A stretch of DNA of 64,000 nucleotides from contig NZ_VRUU01000004.1 of assembly GCF_008039875.1 (NCBI RefSeq), positions 1 to 64,000 of the forward strand, in the 5' to 3' direction. Origin of the DNA: Methylobacterium sp. WL119. GTDB taxonomy: Bacteria > Pseudomonadota > Alphaproteobacteria > Rhizobiales > Beijerinckiaceae. This document shows, piece after piece, positions 25,105 through 34,316 of the stretch (positions within the stretch are counted from its first letter, which is position 1; every line of letters starts with the position of its first letter). Below the pieces are notes generated by a model. It was not told where the DNA came from, ran no database searches, and saw nothing but the letters and a program-made list of their open reading frames with translations. Made by a program: the position numbers and the translations under genes.

Positions 25105-27258
25105 TCAGATCCTCGTGTTCATCGCGGACAGGTGCACACGGGCGCGTGCGGCAGCGAGGTAGCGCCCGATCAGCGCCGCGTAGACGTCGGGTTTCAAGCC
25201 TCGCGCACCCAAGGCGTGCACGACCACCTGACGACGGCGCCGGCTTACCCCGGCCCGCGAGAGGAGGCCCGTCGCCCGCGGCAGCGGAGCGTCCGGCGCA
25301 AGCGCCAACGTCAAGGTGACACGCTTGCCGTAGCTGATCCGGAAGTCCGCCACGTCCCGCCACGGGACCGCGCCGTCGAGTAGGGGCGAGCGGAGCGCCT
25401 CGGGCGTCAGCACCAGCAGGGGCGCGCGACCGCGCCGGTGGACGAGGGCGGCGTAGAGGGCCGCCCCGATGACCCCTACTCCGACGACGGCGGCTAGGAT
25501 CTGCTGCGCCAATGTGTCGTGCGCGATCCCGAGTGCCCGCGGGTACAGGACGAAGGCCGCCCCGGCGGCCGCGAATAGCACGGCGAGCACGCCCATCGTC
25601 CAGACCATCGGCGCACCGTTCTCGTAGACCAGCGTCTCTTCGGCCGGCACCGCCGCGACGGTCTCCTCCAGGTAGGCCCGTTCCGCTGCCCGGTGCGCTC
25701 GGGCCCCGGCGAGGAAGTCGGTGCTGAGGCTGCGACACAGGCCGGCCCAATCGGCGACCAGCGCGGCCGGCCAGGCGCGGTCCTCCGCGCCGAGCGGCCT
25801 GGCGGCGCGGCTCATAAGGTCGCCATCGAGAGGGACGCCGAGCGCCACGATGCGCTGCCGGTCCGGCGGGTGGGTGTCGGTCGGATGTTCCTGGCGTTCG
25901 TCGAGATGCGACGCCGGGTCCGGGAAGCCGGCGGCGGGGATCGCGTCGAGCACGCCCGCGACAAGGTCGGCCCTCGCCGCGTCCGGCGCGTTGAAGGCGG
26001 ATCCGAGAGTCTCGCCCACCACCGGACCGAGGGCTCCGACGCGCAGTAGGGCTGAGGCGGCGGGCGGCGCGCCTGAGACGAGGGCGCCGCGCCGGTCAGC
26101 CTCGAACTCGCGCACCCGGCTCCAGTGTGCCACGGCCGCGTCGAACGTACCCAGACTGCGGTTGCCGACATATGCGGCAGGGCGGGTGAGGACGTCGCCG
26201 ATCCCGGCACCGCCGAGCGCGGACAGCGCCCGGTGCAGGCCGGCGTAAATTGGGGTGAACCGTCGGCTGTAGGCGGTATCCTCGCCCGCGAAGTGCGCGA
26301 GTTCGTGTCCGATCACCGCGGAGAGCTCGCGCCCGTCGAGGACGCCGAGATAGGGGGCTGGCAGGTAGAGAGTACGCCCGGTCAGGGTCATCCCATTCGG
26401 CGCCAAGCGCACGGCGCCCTCAGTCACGAAGAAGCCGCCGGTCAGTCCGACGATCACAGCATCGGGGACGAGCGCATCCTGGCGCGCGGCGAGCTCACGC
26501 ACGAGGCGCCACAGCCCGGGGGCCTCGGCGGCGTCGAGGGCCCGGCCGTTCACATCAATGGGCTCGGGAGTGAACAGTGCGAACACGCCGCGCAGGCCGC
26601 GCACGGCACCGATCGCGGCCCAGACTGCCAAGCCGGCGATGACCAGTGCACCGAGCAGCAGCTTGGCCTCGCCGGCCGAGAACCGCTCGGTGAACCACAG
26701 GCCCCCGGCCTCGAATAGGGTTGCACAAAGCACGGCGAGACTGAGCCCGACGATCTGTAGGCCGAGCAGCACCGGAAGCGCCCGGCGCACCAAGCCGAAA
26801 CCGGTGAGCAAGGCGTCGCGCGAGCGCCGTGCCCACAGACCTGCCGCCGTCGCACCCGCCAGCGCGAGGAGGCCGGCCAGCATCGCCAGCGCGGCACCAG
26901 CGATCGTTGCGTACGGGAACCATGCCCGGGCAATGGCGATAGGTCGATCGCGCTCCACCCCGGCTAGAGCTTCCCGCGCTTTGTCGACGGCTAATGCGGC
27001 GCCGTAGGCCGTGCGCGCGCCCTCGAACTGTACCGAGGCGTAGGGGTCCGTCGCCGCCAGAAGCCTCAATTGGACCAACGTAACTGGCAACTCGACGATC
27101 CGGCGAGTGTAGCTAGCGGCAGTCGCGTGCCCGCGCTCGACCTCCCAAGCCCCGAGACCTGCAAGCAGGGTCGGCACACCGACGACCCAGGCGAAAAGCA
27201 GGATGACGGGGGGAAGTCGACGGCCATCGCCTTGGCCTCTCCAAAACCGCATGATCAT
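25105..27258 (-). CDS. M48-family membrane metallopeptidase
   Basis: About 717 residues from ATG 27258 (the frame opens to 27372, overlapping the upstream gene). Several N-terminal transmembrane helices precede a peptidase domain with the zinc motif HELAHF in AVIGHELAHFAGEDTAYSRR and the downstream metal-ligand region around REFEADRRGALVSG. Further helices and a ~100-residue C-terminal domain follow. This resembles HtpX/BepA-type M48 peptidases but is much longer. Such enzymes act in membrane or envelope quality control. It sits between the DUF3829 and zinc-ribbon genes. Confidence 0.85.
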   Translation of the reverse strand: MIMRFWRGQGDGRRLPPVILLFAWVVGVPTLLAGLGAWEVERGHATAASYTRRIVELPVTLVQLRLLAATDPYASVQFEGARTAYGAALAVDKAREALAGVERDRPIAIARAWFPYATIAGAALAMLAGLLALAGATAAGLWARRSRDALLTGFGLVRRALPVLLGLQIVGLSLAVLCATLFEAGGLWFTERFSAGEAKLLLGALVIAGLAVWAAIGAVRGLRGVFALFTPEPIDVNGRALDAAEAPGLWRLVRELAARQDALVPDAVIVGLTGGFFVTEGAVRLAPNGMTLTGRTLYLPAPYLGVLDGRELSAVIGHELAHFAGEDTAYSRRFTPIYAGLHRALSALGGAGIGDVLTRPAAYVGNRSLGTFDAAVAHWSRVREFEADRRGALVSGAPPAASALLRVGALGPVVGETLGSAFNAPDAARADLVAGVLDAIPAAGFPDPASHLDERQEHPTDTHPPDRQRIVALGVPLDGDLMSRAARPLGAEDRAWPAALVADWAGLCRSLSTDFLAGARAHRAAERAYLEETVAAVPAEETLVYENGAPMVWTMGVLAVLFAAAGAAFVLYPRALGIAHDTLAQQILAAVVGVGVIGAALYAALVHRRGRAPLLVLTPEALRSPLLDGAVPWRDVADFRISYGKRVTLTLALAPDAPLPRATGLLSRAGVSRRRRQVVVHALGARGLKPDVYAALIGRYLAAARARVHLSAMNTRI

Positions 27259-27322
27259 GTGCCCCGTCGGTGATCGGATGTCTCGGGAAGGCGGGCACAA
27301 CCCATTTGGTGCGGGCAGGCTC

Positions 27323-28612
27323 TCAGCTTGGCCGGGCGCGGATCTCATATCGCTGGCAGGACTCAAGATCACGCACCGAGCGATTGTAGGTATCGTTGAA
27401 CAGCCGCGCCGGCTGGCTCGGATCGCCTTTCGCCCTGATGTCCCGCGCCATGTCCCGGCCGTGGCCGATCACGCTCGCCACCGTATCGGCGTAGCCGGTG
27501 CACGAGGAGTTCGCCTTCGGGCTCATGCCGTCGAAGGTCGCTCCAAGCTGCCGATTGGCGTTGCCGACCTCGCCGAGCGCGGCCAGGAACGGGGCGACGT
27601 CCGCCCTCGGGCCAAGCGCCTCGAAACGCTGCACCGCCCGGCGCAGCGCGAGGCTGGTGGCGAGCAGCCGGCGTGCCGGCGCATCCTGCGGCATTGCTGC
27701 CGCGCGCCGCTCGTCCCGAACGAGTTCGCGCTCGAACAGCGCAGTGCCGTAGGCGTCCATCGCCTTAGCCGCCGCCTCGACCCTAATCACTAGGATCGGG
27801 TGCTGCTCGCGCGCGAACTTGTACCCGTCCTCCTTGAACTCCCGAGTGGTCTGGTAGCGGGTCAGCGCCTTCAGCGTGGGGTTGAGCTCACGCAAGCTCG
27901 CAAGCAACCAGGCGGCCGGCGGGTCGACTTCTGGGACGCCGCTGGGCAGGGCCGTCGCCTTCTCCAACTCGTCGATCACCCCGTCGAAGTCGACGATGCC
28001 GAAATGGTACCACGCGTTGGCGCCGAGCTTCGTGCCGAGCTTGAGCACCCGTTCGTTGTCCCGCCGATACTCGGCGAGCTGCCGCGCCAAGGGGTGGGAG
28101 CGTACGAGGTGGTTCTGGGCTTCAGTATAGGCATTGACCTTGGCCACCTCCTGCGCCTCTAGGCTTGGCGGAGATGGTGCGGGGCGCACCGGGGCCCGAC
28201 CAGTCGACGTGGTTGTCGCTGTGGGCGGCGGGCTCTGCAGCAGAACCTGAGAGGCGGGGGGTAGAGCCGGGAACTCGCATTTGAAGGCGTCGACCATGCT
28301 CTGGCGCACGCTTTCGTGGGCTTGGGCACACTGATAGGCAACGATCGGACGGGAGGCTTCGTTGCGGGCGAGTGCCTCGCGGAAGCTCTCGCGCAGGGTG
28401 TTGATGCCCTGGCGGATGTTGGGACGGACGGCGTCAGGCACGCTTGGACTGGCCACGCATTGCGCGTAGGCTGCAAGGAACGCATCGCAGCTCTCGACGC
28501 TCACCGGAGTGATTGGAGTCACTGCCGCGGCCGGCATCCCCATCACGACGACGAGACATACTGCGATAAAGCAATAGCACTTCGATCCGCCGTTGGCGCT
28601 CACGCTCGGCAT
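27323..28612 (-). CDS. DUF3829 (YiiG-like) secreted protein
   Basis: 429 residues. A hydrophobic N-terminal signal (CYCFIAVCLVVVMGMPAAA) leads into a Cys-containing helical domain (CDAFLAAYAQC), a Pro-rich linker and a helical DUF3829-like domain (AYTEAQNHLVRSHPLARQLA, then EYRRDNERVLKLG) ending near CQRYEIRARPS. YiiG-type proteins are periplasmic or lipid-anchored; no function is established. It overlaps the small upstream ORF by 13 bases and is 64 bp from the M48 gene. Confidence 0.7.
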   Translation of the reverse strand: MPSVSANGGSKCYCFIAVCLVVVMGMPAAAVTPITPVSVESCDAFLAAYAQCVASPSVPDAVRPNIRQGINTLRESFREALARNEASRPIVAYQCAQAHESVRQSMVDAFKCEFPALPPASQVLLQSPPPTATTTSTGRAPVRPAPSPPSLEAQEVAKVNAYTEAQNHLVRSHPLARQLAEYRRDNERVLKLGTKLGANAWYHFGIVDFDGVIDELEKATALPSGVPEVDPPAAWLLASLRELNPTLKALTRYQTTREFKEDGYKFAREQHPILVIRVEAAAKAMDAYGTALFERELVRDERRAAAMPQDAPARRLLATSLALRRAVQRFEALGPRADVAPFLAALGEVGNANRQLGATFDGMSPKANSSCTGYADTVASVIGHGRDMARDIRAKGDPSQPARLFNDTYNRSVRDLESCQRYEIRARPS

Positions 28613-28824
28613 GCTTGTCTCCTGTCCCGGGTGCCACCCATCGTATCGTCCCGACCCGCCAACTCGTACACCCGTCGAAACGCAGCCGGGACGGGATCCT
28701 CGCGCCCGGCTCTGCGCACGTCGGCGAGATAGGTCCGGGCCTTCTCGATTGTGTCGAGGTTCGCGGGGTCGACGGCCATAGCGAGCATCCTGCGGAGCGC
28801 GCGGGCGGCACGTCCGGGCAACAC
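28600..28824 (-). CDS. Small hypothetical protein (74 aa)
   Basis: GTG 28824 starts a helical, basic protein (RALRRMLAMAVDPANLDTIE, then KARTYLADVRRAGREDPVPA). Its end overlaps the DUF3829 start, so translation may be coupled. No family is recognised and the last ~15 residues look extraneous. Moderate support from codon use. Confidence 0.4.
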   Translation of the reverse strand: MLPGRAARALRRMLAMAVDPANLDTIEKARTYLADVRRAGREDPVPAAFRRVYELAGRDDTMGGTRDRRQACRA

Positions 28825-28884
28825 CCTACATCGGACTCAGGCAGACACGCCGCCTTTAGCCCTCGTAGGACCGATCACTCCCCC

Positions 28885-29318
28885 TTAATGGTGGGCTAGT
28901 ACCCCTGTCCCAAGGCCCGTCCCCGCCCCTGTTTCGGGAGGTTTGGGACAGCTTTTTGGGACAGCGCGAAGGCTTGGTTTTCGGGGCCAAAAAGCGGGCT
29001 CCCCTTCAAACCTCGAAGCGGGATTATGCGTGAAATCGTAGGAACATAGGGATTGAGCTACGAAGGGTTCTCCTAGTGCGTCTCCTGATGACCCCTCGAG
29101 TGAATCCCTCGGGGGTATTTCAAAAATCTCGGAAAAGCCCCTGTCTCGCGGTCGTGCTGGGAAAATCGGCGTTTGGGACACTCGATACGGGATTGATCGG
29201 AATGGTCAGTTCGGGGCTCTCCGCCGTGACCTCGTACGACCTGAACGGCCCCGGATCGTTGCGCAATTGATTGCAATGCGCTTGGATCAGGCTGCAGAAC
29301 GCGCAGTGATCAGCGTCC
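28885..29318 (+). repeat. ~430-bp non-coding dispersed repeat, copy 2
   Basis: Diverged second copy of 23559-23990 in the same orientation. Shared blocks include the CCAAAAAGCGGGCT segment, AATCGGCGTTTGGGACACT and GCAGAACGCGC. Its left end (AATGGTGGGCTAG) also resembles the last codons and stop of the RarA-like gene, as if a duplicate of that gene had been deleted. The two copies flank the DUF3829-M48-zinc-ribbon operon. A palindrome copy is at 29.26 kb. Confidence 0.65.
29259..29276. repeat. 18-bp near-palindrome, copy 6
   Basis: TTGCGCAATTGATTGCAA, inside the 430-bp repeat copy 2, at the position equivalent to copy 4. Confidence 0.65.
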
Positions 29319-29463
29319 TCAACCGTGTCCCCGACAAGCTCCGCTACAAGCCTCCAATCGTCGGGTATCGACGGCGCATCGCAGCACCGCCAACCCGTTC
29401 CCGTAAGGCTTGCGGCCGACGTGATCAGAGCTGGGCTCCGACCTGACCGCTTCTCCGGTCAGA

Positions 29464-29787
29464 TCAATACCCGCCGTAGAACCGGCGCGGACCACCCTCG
29501 GGGTAACCGCGATCATAGCCGCCGTACCCACCACGGTATCCGTAGGCTGGTCGATCGCTATAGAAGCCTCGCGGGCCACCATAGCCTCCGCCGTAGCCGC
29601 GGTCGTTCGGCCGGCAACGACCCCACGGGTTGGGATGGAAGCCGGGGCCACAGCCGCCCGCCACATGCTCGATCACGACCCCGTACTCAGACGGACCATA
29701 GCCGAATGGAGCCGCGTTTACCCCTGTAGCGGTGGCGAAACCGGCCGCGAGCACTGTCGCCGCACCGAGCGCCTTGAAGCGTATCAT
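29464..29787 (-). CDS. Secreted GCG/CRPN-type Gly-Tyr-Arg-rich protein
   Basis: From ATG 29787 (GGGAG upstream) the protein has a signal peptide (MIRFKALGAATVLAAGFATA, cleaved near VNA-APFG). The conserved GGCGPGFHPNPWGRCRPN block follows, then a low-complexity Gly/Tyr/Arg/Asp tail. Short secreted proteins with a GCG...CRPN prefix before repeats are widespread in Methylobacterium and relatives. Their role is unknown; the two Cys probably form a disulfide. The frame extends upstream to 30018 through a dispersed repeat, which is not part of the gene. Confidence 0.75.
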   Translation of the reverse strand: MIRFKALGAATVLAAGFATATGVNAAPFGYGPSEYGVVIEHVAGGCGPGFHPNPWGRCRPNDRGYGGGYGGPRGFYSDRPAYGYRGGYGGYDRGYPEGGPRRFYGGY

Positions 29788-29877
29788 CACCCGATCTCCC
29801 AGAGGTTCAGCCCAGATCCTCTGGGCCGGATGAAGCGAGGATGCGACCTTCTCCGTGAGCCGGATCTGAGCGGTTTG

Positions 29878-30057
29878 TTCATCGATCCGACGGTCGGACG
29901 ATGGATCATCGTCGTTCGGGTTTCTGCGATCGTCCCTCAAGACGCTCTGGAGGCTGATGGGGAAGCTAGACCCGGCGCCTCCACATACCTGAAGCCCCCC
30001 GGCGAAGCGGCTCCGCAATTAATAGCGCCGGGCTCTCCCGCCATGGTCTGATAAGGT
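29878..30057 (+). repeat. 180-bp dispersed repeat, copy A
   Basis: Matches 32498-32676 in order and length: GATCCGACGGTCGGACGAT, CGTTCGGGTTTCTGCGATCG, TGGCGCCTCC-like, GGCGAAGC, the palindrome, and CTGATAAGG. Identity is roughly three quarters or better by eye. GATCCGACGGTCGGAC at its left end is itself an inverted repeat. It lies in the non-coding gap before the kinase gene. Confidence 0.75.
30012..30029. repeat. 18-bp near-palindrome, copy 7
   Basis: TCCGCAATTAATAGCGCC, inside the 180-bp repeat A. Flanks GAAGCGGCT and CCGCCAT are shared with copies 9 and 10. Confidence 0.75.
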
Positions 30058-30238
30058 GTCAAACAGCGTTGAACCTTGACCTCGAATCGGCCGCATCGTC
30101 ATGGCCTACGGTCGCGACGCGACCGACTGCGCGATTGCCATAGACTTTGGCCCTGCCCCGTTTGCGGGGTTCATGATCCACACCAACGAGATCCCTACGG
30201 GGGCGTGACAGCGCGCAGACGTACCAGGAGAAGGATCC

Positions 30239-32224
30239 ATGCACAGATTCATGGCGGCCATCTCCGGCCACGGCATCGGGGCGGCCGCGCGCTACGGGGT
30301 GCCCGTTGCAGCAGTCGCGGCAGCGACACTAATGCGCTTCCTCGCACCGCTCGATGTTGCTCCGTTTCTGCTCTACCTGCCACTGGTCTTTCTCGTGACC
30401 CTTGCGCTCGGACGCGGACCGGGCGTCGTCGCCGTTGCGGTTTCGCTCGTGGCCGCCGCGTGGTTTTTCCGCAGGTCCGACGGCACCTTCACCTTGAGCC
30501 CTGGACAGATCGTTGCCCTCGCGCAGTACATCGTCGTCGGCGGCGCGATGGTTTGGGTCTGCGACGGCCTGCGCCGGACCATGGCGGAGCGCGAGGAGAC
30601 GCTCGGTCGCCTCGATGCGGCCAACGTCGGCCTGAGAGTGAGCCAGGTCGCGCTGGAGGATGCCCGCCGCGACGCCGAGGCCGCTCGCGAGGGCGCCGAG
30701 GATGCCAACCGCGCCAAGAGCAGCTTCCTCGCCAACATGAGTCACGAGCTTCGAACCCCGCTTTCTGCGGTGATCGGCTACTCCGAAATGCTGGAAGAGG
30801 AGGCTGAGGAGCTCGGCCAAGAAAGCTTCCTGAAAGACCTCGGCAAGATCCGCACAAACGCCACGCACCTGCTCGGGTTGATCAACGACGTGCTCGATCT
30901 CTCGAAGGTCGAAGCGAACAAGATGGACACCTTCGCCGAGGACATCGACGTCGAGACGTTCGTCCGCGACGCGGCGGGAACCGTCGATGCCCTGGTCGGG
31001 AAGAAAGGAAATCGCCTCATCCTCGACCTCGGCGATGGGCTTGGTTCAGCGTGGACGGACGCAACCAAGCTGCGGCAATGCCTCTTCAACCTGCTTTCGA
31101 ACGCCGCCAAGTTCACCGAGGGCGGGACCATCGCCCTGCGAGCGCGGCGGGAGTCCACCCTGGGTGGCGACCGTCTGTTCCTCTCGGTCGAGGATAGTGG
31201 CATCGGCATGAGCGCGGATCAGGTCGAGCGTTTGTTCCAGCGCTTCGTCCAAGCCGACGGCAGCACCACGCGCAAGTACGGAGGTACCGGCCTGGGCTTG
31301 GCCCTCACCAAGGCGTTCGCGCAGCTACTCGGCGGCGACGTCTCGGTGACGAGCGAGATTGATCGCGGAACCTGTTTCACCCTCACCGTACCAGCTTCCC
31401 TCCCCGAGGCGGCGGCCGCAGACATTCCGAATGAGGCCGCTCTCGGAAGCGCCCCCGGCATCGGTGGACGCGGGCTCGTCCTGGTCATCGACGACGAAGC
31501 GAGCCAGCGCGACCTCATGGGCCGCTTCCTGACCCGGCAGGGGTTCTCGGTGCGTACCGCCGCCGACGGTCGAACCGGGCTCGACCTAGCGCAGGTCCTG
31601 GCGCCGCGGGTGATCTTGCTCGACGTGATGATGCCCGAGGTCGACGGCTGGACGGTATTGGCCTCCCTGAAGGACAACCCGGCCACCCGGGACATCCCGG
31701 TCGTCATGGTGAGCTTCGTCGCTGATGCGGCGCTCAGCGCCTCCCTCGGTGTGGCGGGCGCAATCCCCAAGCCGGTGGACTGGGCACGGCTCAGAACGGT
31801 ACTCGACCGGCTCGGGAAAGGCGCCGGCGACGTACTGGTCGTCGACGACGATGCGGACATGCGTGAACGGCTGCGGATCGTCCTCGAACGCAATGGCTGG
31901 GCGGTACGGGAGGCTGGCAACGGTGCCGAGGCCTTGGAACGGGTGCTTGAAGCGCGGCCGGGCATCGTACTACTGGACCTGACCATGCCGGTCATGGACG
32001 GCTTCACTTTCTTGCGCGAGTTACGCGCCATCCCGTCATGCACCGAGGTGCCGGTGGTGGTGCTGAGCGCACGAGACGTATCCGCCGCCGAACGCGACCG
32101 TCTCGCCGGGGCGGACAAGGTACTGCGCAAGGGCGACACCAGCCTTCAGGACCTAGCCTCCGAAGTCGGCAAGCTCGGTAGGCTCGGCGATGTCGAGGAG
32201 ACCGCGGCGGCGCCCTCGGCGTGA
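30239..32224 (+). CDS. Hybrid sensor histidine kinase with two receiver domains
   Basis: 661 residues. Residues ~20-110 hold three hydrophobic helices (KdpD/DUF4118-like membrane anchor), then a short coiled coil. HisKA carries the phospho-His in NMSHELRTPLSAVIGYSEML. The HATPase has NLLSNAAKFTEGG, SVEDSGIGMSADQ and KYGGTGLGLALTKAFAQLLG. Two receivers follow, with phospho-acceptor Asp in VILLDVMMPEVDGW and in IVLLDLTMPVMDGF. The second lacks a clear KP pair (RKGDTS), so it may signal differently. No output domain or partner regulator is adjacent. A weak hairpin plus T-run after the stop may terminate it. Confidence 0.93.
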   Translation: MHRFMAAISGHGIGAAARYGVPVAAVAAATLMRFLAPLDVAPFLLYLPLVFLVTLALGRGPGVVAVAVSLVAAAWFFRRSDGTFTLSPGQIVALAQYIVVGGAMVWVCDGLRRTMAEREETLGRLDAANVGLRVSQVALEDARRDAEAAREGAEDANRAKSSFLANMSHELRTPLSAVIGYSEMLEEEAEELGQESFLKDLGKIRTNATHLLGLINDVLDLSKVEANKMDTFAEDIDVETFVRDAAGTVDALVGKKGNRLILDLGDGLGSAWTDATKLRQCLFNLLSNAAKFTEGGTIALRARRESTLGGDRLFLSVEDSGIGMSADQVERLFQRFVQADGSTTRKYGGTGLGLALTKAFAQLLGGDVSVTSEIDRGTCFTLTVPASLPEAAAADIPNEAALGSAPGIGGRGLVLVIDDEASQRDLMGRFLTRQGFSVRTAADGRTGLDLAQVLAPRVILLDVMMPEVDGWTVLASLKDNPATRDIPVVMVSFVADAALSASLGVAGAIPKPVDWARLRTVLDRLGKGAGDVLVVDDDADMRERLRIVLERNGWAVREAGNGAEALERVLEARPGIVLLDLTMPVMDGFTFLRELRAIPSCTEVPVVVLSARDVSAAERDRLAGADKVLRKGDTSLQDLASEVGKLGRLGDVEETAAAPSA

Positions 32225-32459
32225 CCCGTTCGGACGAGAACGGCGACGGGTTTTCACCGATCAGGCTGCAATGCATTTCTGACGGCTGGTTCGACACTTT
32301 GGTGAGGTGGTGACGGGATTTCCTGTGAACGTCTCGGTTCGTACCCCGCCCTTCCCGGCGCGCTTCGCCACATACATGAGGCGGTCAGTGTCACGGATCA
32401 TCGGAGCGATAAAAAGATGAGGCACCACAGGCCGATCGTTAGAATCTCCAGATACGCGA

Positions 32460-32477
32460 CGCGCAATTAATAGCGCA
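32460..32477. repeat. 18-bp near-palindrome, copy 8
   Basis: CGCGCAATTAATAGCGCA, just before repeat B. Confidence 0.75.
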
Positions 32478-32497
32478 GTGTCATCTACTCCGGCTCT

Positions 32498-32676
32498 TTC
32501 ATTGATCCGACGGTCGGACGATGAACCGTCATCGTTCGGGTTTCTGCGATCGTGCCCGTAGGCGTTCTAGAAATAGATGGAGAAGCCAGACCTGGCGCCT
32601 CCGCGTGCATGTCACCCCAAGGCGAAGCAGCTTCGCAATCAATAGCACGAGGCTCTGCCGCCATCGTCCGATAAGG
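32498..32676 (+). repeat. 180-bp dispersed repeat, copy B
   Basis: Second copy of 29878-30057 in the same orientation. The two copies bracket the hybrid kinase gene. The 3' third, from GCGAAGC through the palindrome to CCGCCAT, is also present as a shorter third copy at 35794-35842. Confidence 0.75.
32632..32649. repeat. 18-bp near-palindrome, copy 9
   Basis: TTCGCAATCAATAGCACG, inside repeat B. Confidence 0.65.
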
Positions 32677-33161
32677 CTTTCGATCAAGCATCATCTTGCT
32701 CCGCGTGACGACGCGTACCAACTCGAGCCCGATCGCCCTCGTGTCATCGCTCGACTCGACGGCGGTTACGGCCTCCACCGCCGCGATCCAGCTGAAGGGC
32801 GAGGATCTGATCACCGCTGGCGGCGGGGGCCATGCGCTCGAATATGTGGCGAACCGCATCCACACCGCAGCACAGATCCTGGATGCGGCGGTAGGCTTGA
32901 CGGTCTGGGCATGTGCAACGTGATCCCTAATCACGCCCGTAGCGTCGAACGCGACAGATGCCAAGCCACGAAATGTCGACAACGGAAGGACGTCTAATTA
33001 CCCCGAACCGAGGTTGCCAGGCATCCGTCGAATGGCCGCTCGGGAAGCGTTGATGGCTGTTGGTACGGCTGGATTGGGTCGAAAGCAGCGTATCAGCTTC
33101 GCTACCCCAACCACTCGAAATCGTTGGAGCTTTTGCCGGCCGTGACACATAGTCCGCAACC

Positions 33162-34133
33162 ATGGGAGCCGATCTTCTCGACCGCCTTCTCGTCACGCTT
33201 GCGGTGCGGCTGCGCTCGTTCTCCGTCTGCACCATTCAGAGCGGATGGCGCCTAGGCTTTAGCCCGTTCGAGGCGATCACCGTCCACTACGTGCTACGCG
33301 GGACCGGGAGCCTCCGGGTTGGGCAGGGACCGTGGCGATCCTTTACGCCACACACCATCATCGTCGTGCCGGCTCGGCATTCGCACAGCCTCGGCGCCGC
33401 CGAGGATTGCGTCGGTGAGGTCCGCGCCGAGGATCACTGCGCGCTCCATGGTGACGGCCTGATCGCCTTCACAGCCGGCGACGGCAGCCCCGATGCGCTC
33501 TTCGTGTGCGGCCAGATCGCCGACACTCACACCGGTGCGATGGGGCTGTTCGAGCTGTTCCAGGCCCCGATGGTTGAGACCTTCCCTACCGATCCGGTGC
33601 TGCGTTACGCCTTCGATCTCATGCTCGCCGAGGTTCAAACCCCCAATCTCGCGACACAGGCGATGACGGAGGTGCTGATGAAGCAGTGCCTCATCATCCT
33701 CCTGCGTCGGCAGCTGACGGCGAGCGACTTCACGCCCCCGATCCTGGCAGCCTTGCAGAACCCAAAGCTCGCCCGCGCCGTCCTGGTGGTGCTCGAACAG
33801 CCGGGCGCGCACTACTCCGTCGAGGGTTTGGCGGCCCTCGCGGGCATGGGCCGGACCAGCTTCGCCGAAGCGTTCGCCGCGGCCTTCGGGCAGGGTCCGA
33901 TGGAGTTCGTCCAGCGGGTCCGCTTGCGGATCGCCTCCCGTCTCCTCAGCGGCACCGACCTGCCGGTGAAGGTCATCGCCGCCACCGTCGGCTACGCCAG
34001 CCGAAGCGCGTTCAGCAAGGCGTTCGAGATCGAGTTCGGGACGGCGCCGAGTCAATTCCGTCTGATTGGCGGAATGGATGAAGGCGAGCCGGAGCGCATC
34101 GAGGATGAGCATCCGAACACCGAGTTGACCTGA
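33162..34133 (+). CDS. AraC-family transcriptional regulator
   Basis: 323 residues. The N-terminal cupin-like half (AITVHYVLRGTGSLRVGQG, IIVVPARHSHSLGAAEDC) is followed by a C-terminal double HTH: SVEGLAALAGMGRTSFAEAF, GPMEFVQRVRLRIASRLLSG and TVGYASRSAFSKAFEIEFGT. This is the cupin-AraC arrangement seen in regulators of oxidative or small-molecule stress genes. It lies 183 bp upstream of the catalase-like gene on the same strand, which it probably controls. Confidence 0.88.
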   Translation: MGADLLDRLLVTLAVRLRSFSVCTIQSGWRLGFSPFEAITVHYVLRGTGSLRVGQGPWRSFTPHTIIVVPARHSHSLGAAEDCVGEVRAEDHCALHGDGLIAFTAGDGSPDALFVCGQIADTHTGAMGLFELFQAPMVETFPTDPVLRYAFDLMLAEVQTPNLATQAMTEVLMKQCLIILLRRQLTASDFTPPILAALQNPKLARAVLVVLEQPGAHYSVEGLAALAGMGRTSFAEAFAAAFGQGPMEFVQRVRLRIASRLLSGTDLPVKVIAATVGYASRSAFSKAFEIEFGTAPSQFRLIGGMDEGEPERIEDEHPNTELT

Positions 34134-34316
34134 TCCCGTCATGACGCTGATTAACCCCGTCTCGGTGCTCCATCGTTCGGATCGCGTCCGCTGGCGTTCG
34201 ACCGGGCCGAGCCTTCGGAACCGTGAAGGTCGGGTGGCCTTGGCCATGTTCAGTGGGTGAGGACAGAAGGTGACCGGTCCCCGGTTGTGCCATCGCTCCC
34301 GCCCCGAGGAACGATC

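Larger units (their letters stand above)
32225..33161. other. ~940-bp non-coding region with repeat B and two palindrome copies
   Basis: It holds a weak terminator just after the kinase (32224-32254), palindrome copies at 32.46 and 32.64 kb and the 180-bp repeat B. A 75-codon frame at 32696-32923 (VTASTAAIQLKGEDLITAGG) has fair codon use but no recognised family and no ribosome binding site, so I do not call it. Confidence 0.5.

Noticed and set aside
32485..32982. 165-codon minus-strand frame
   Set aside because: It runs through repeat B and the palindrome, and has no family or codon support.
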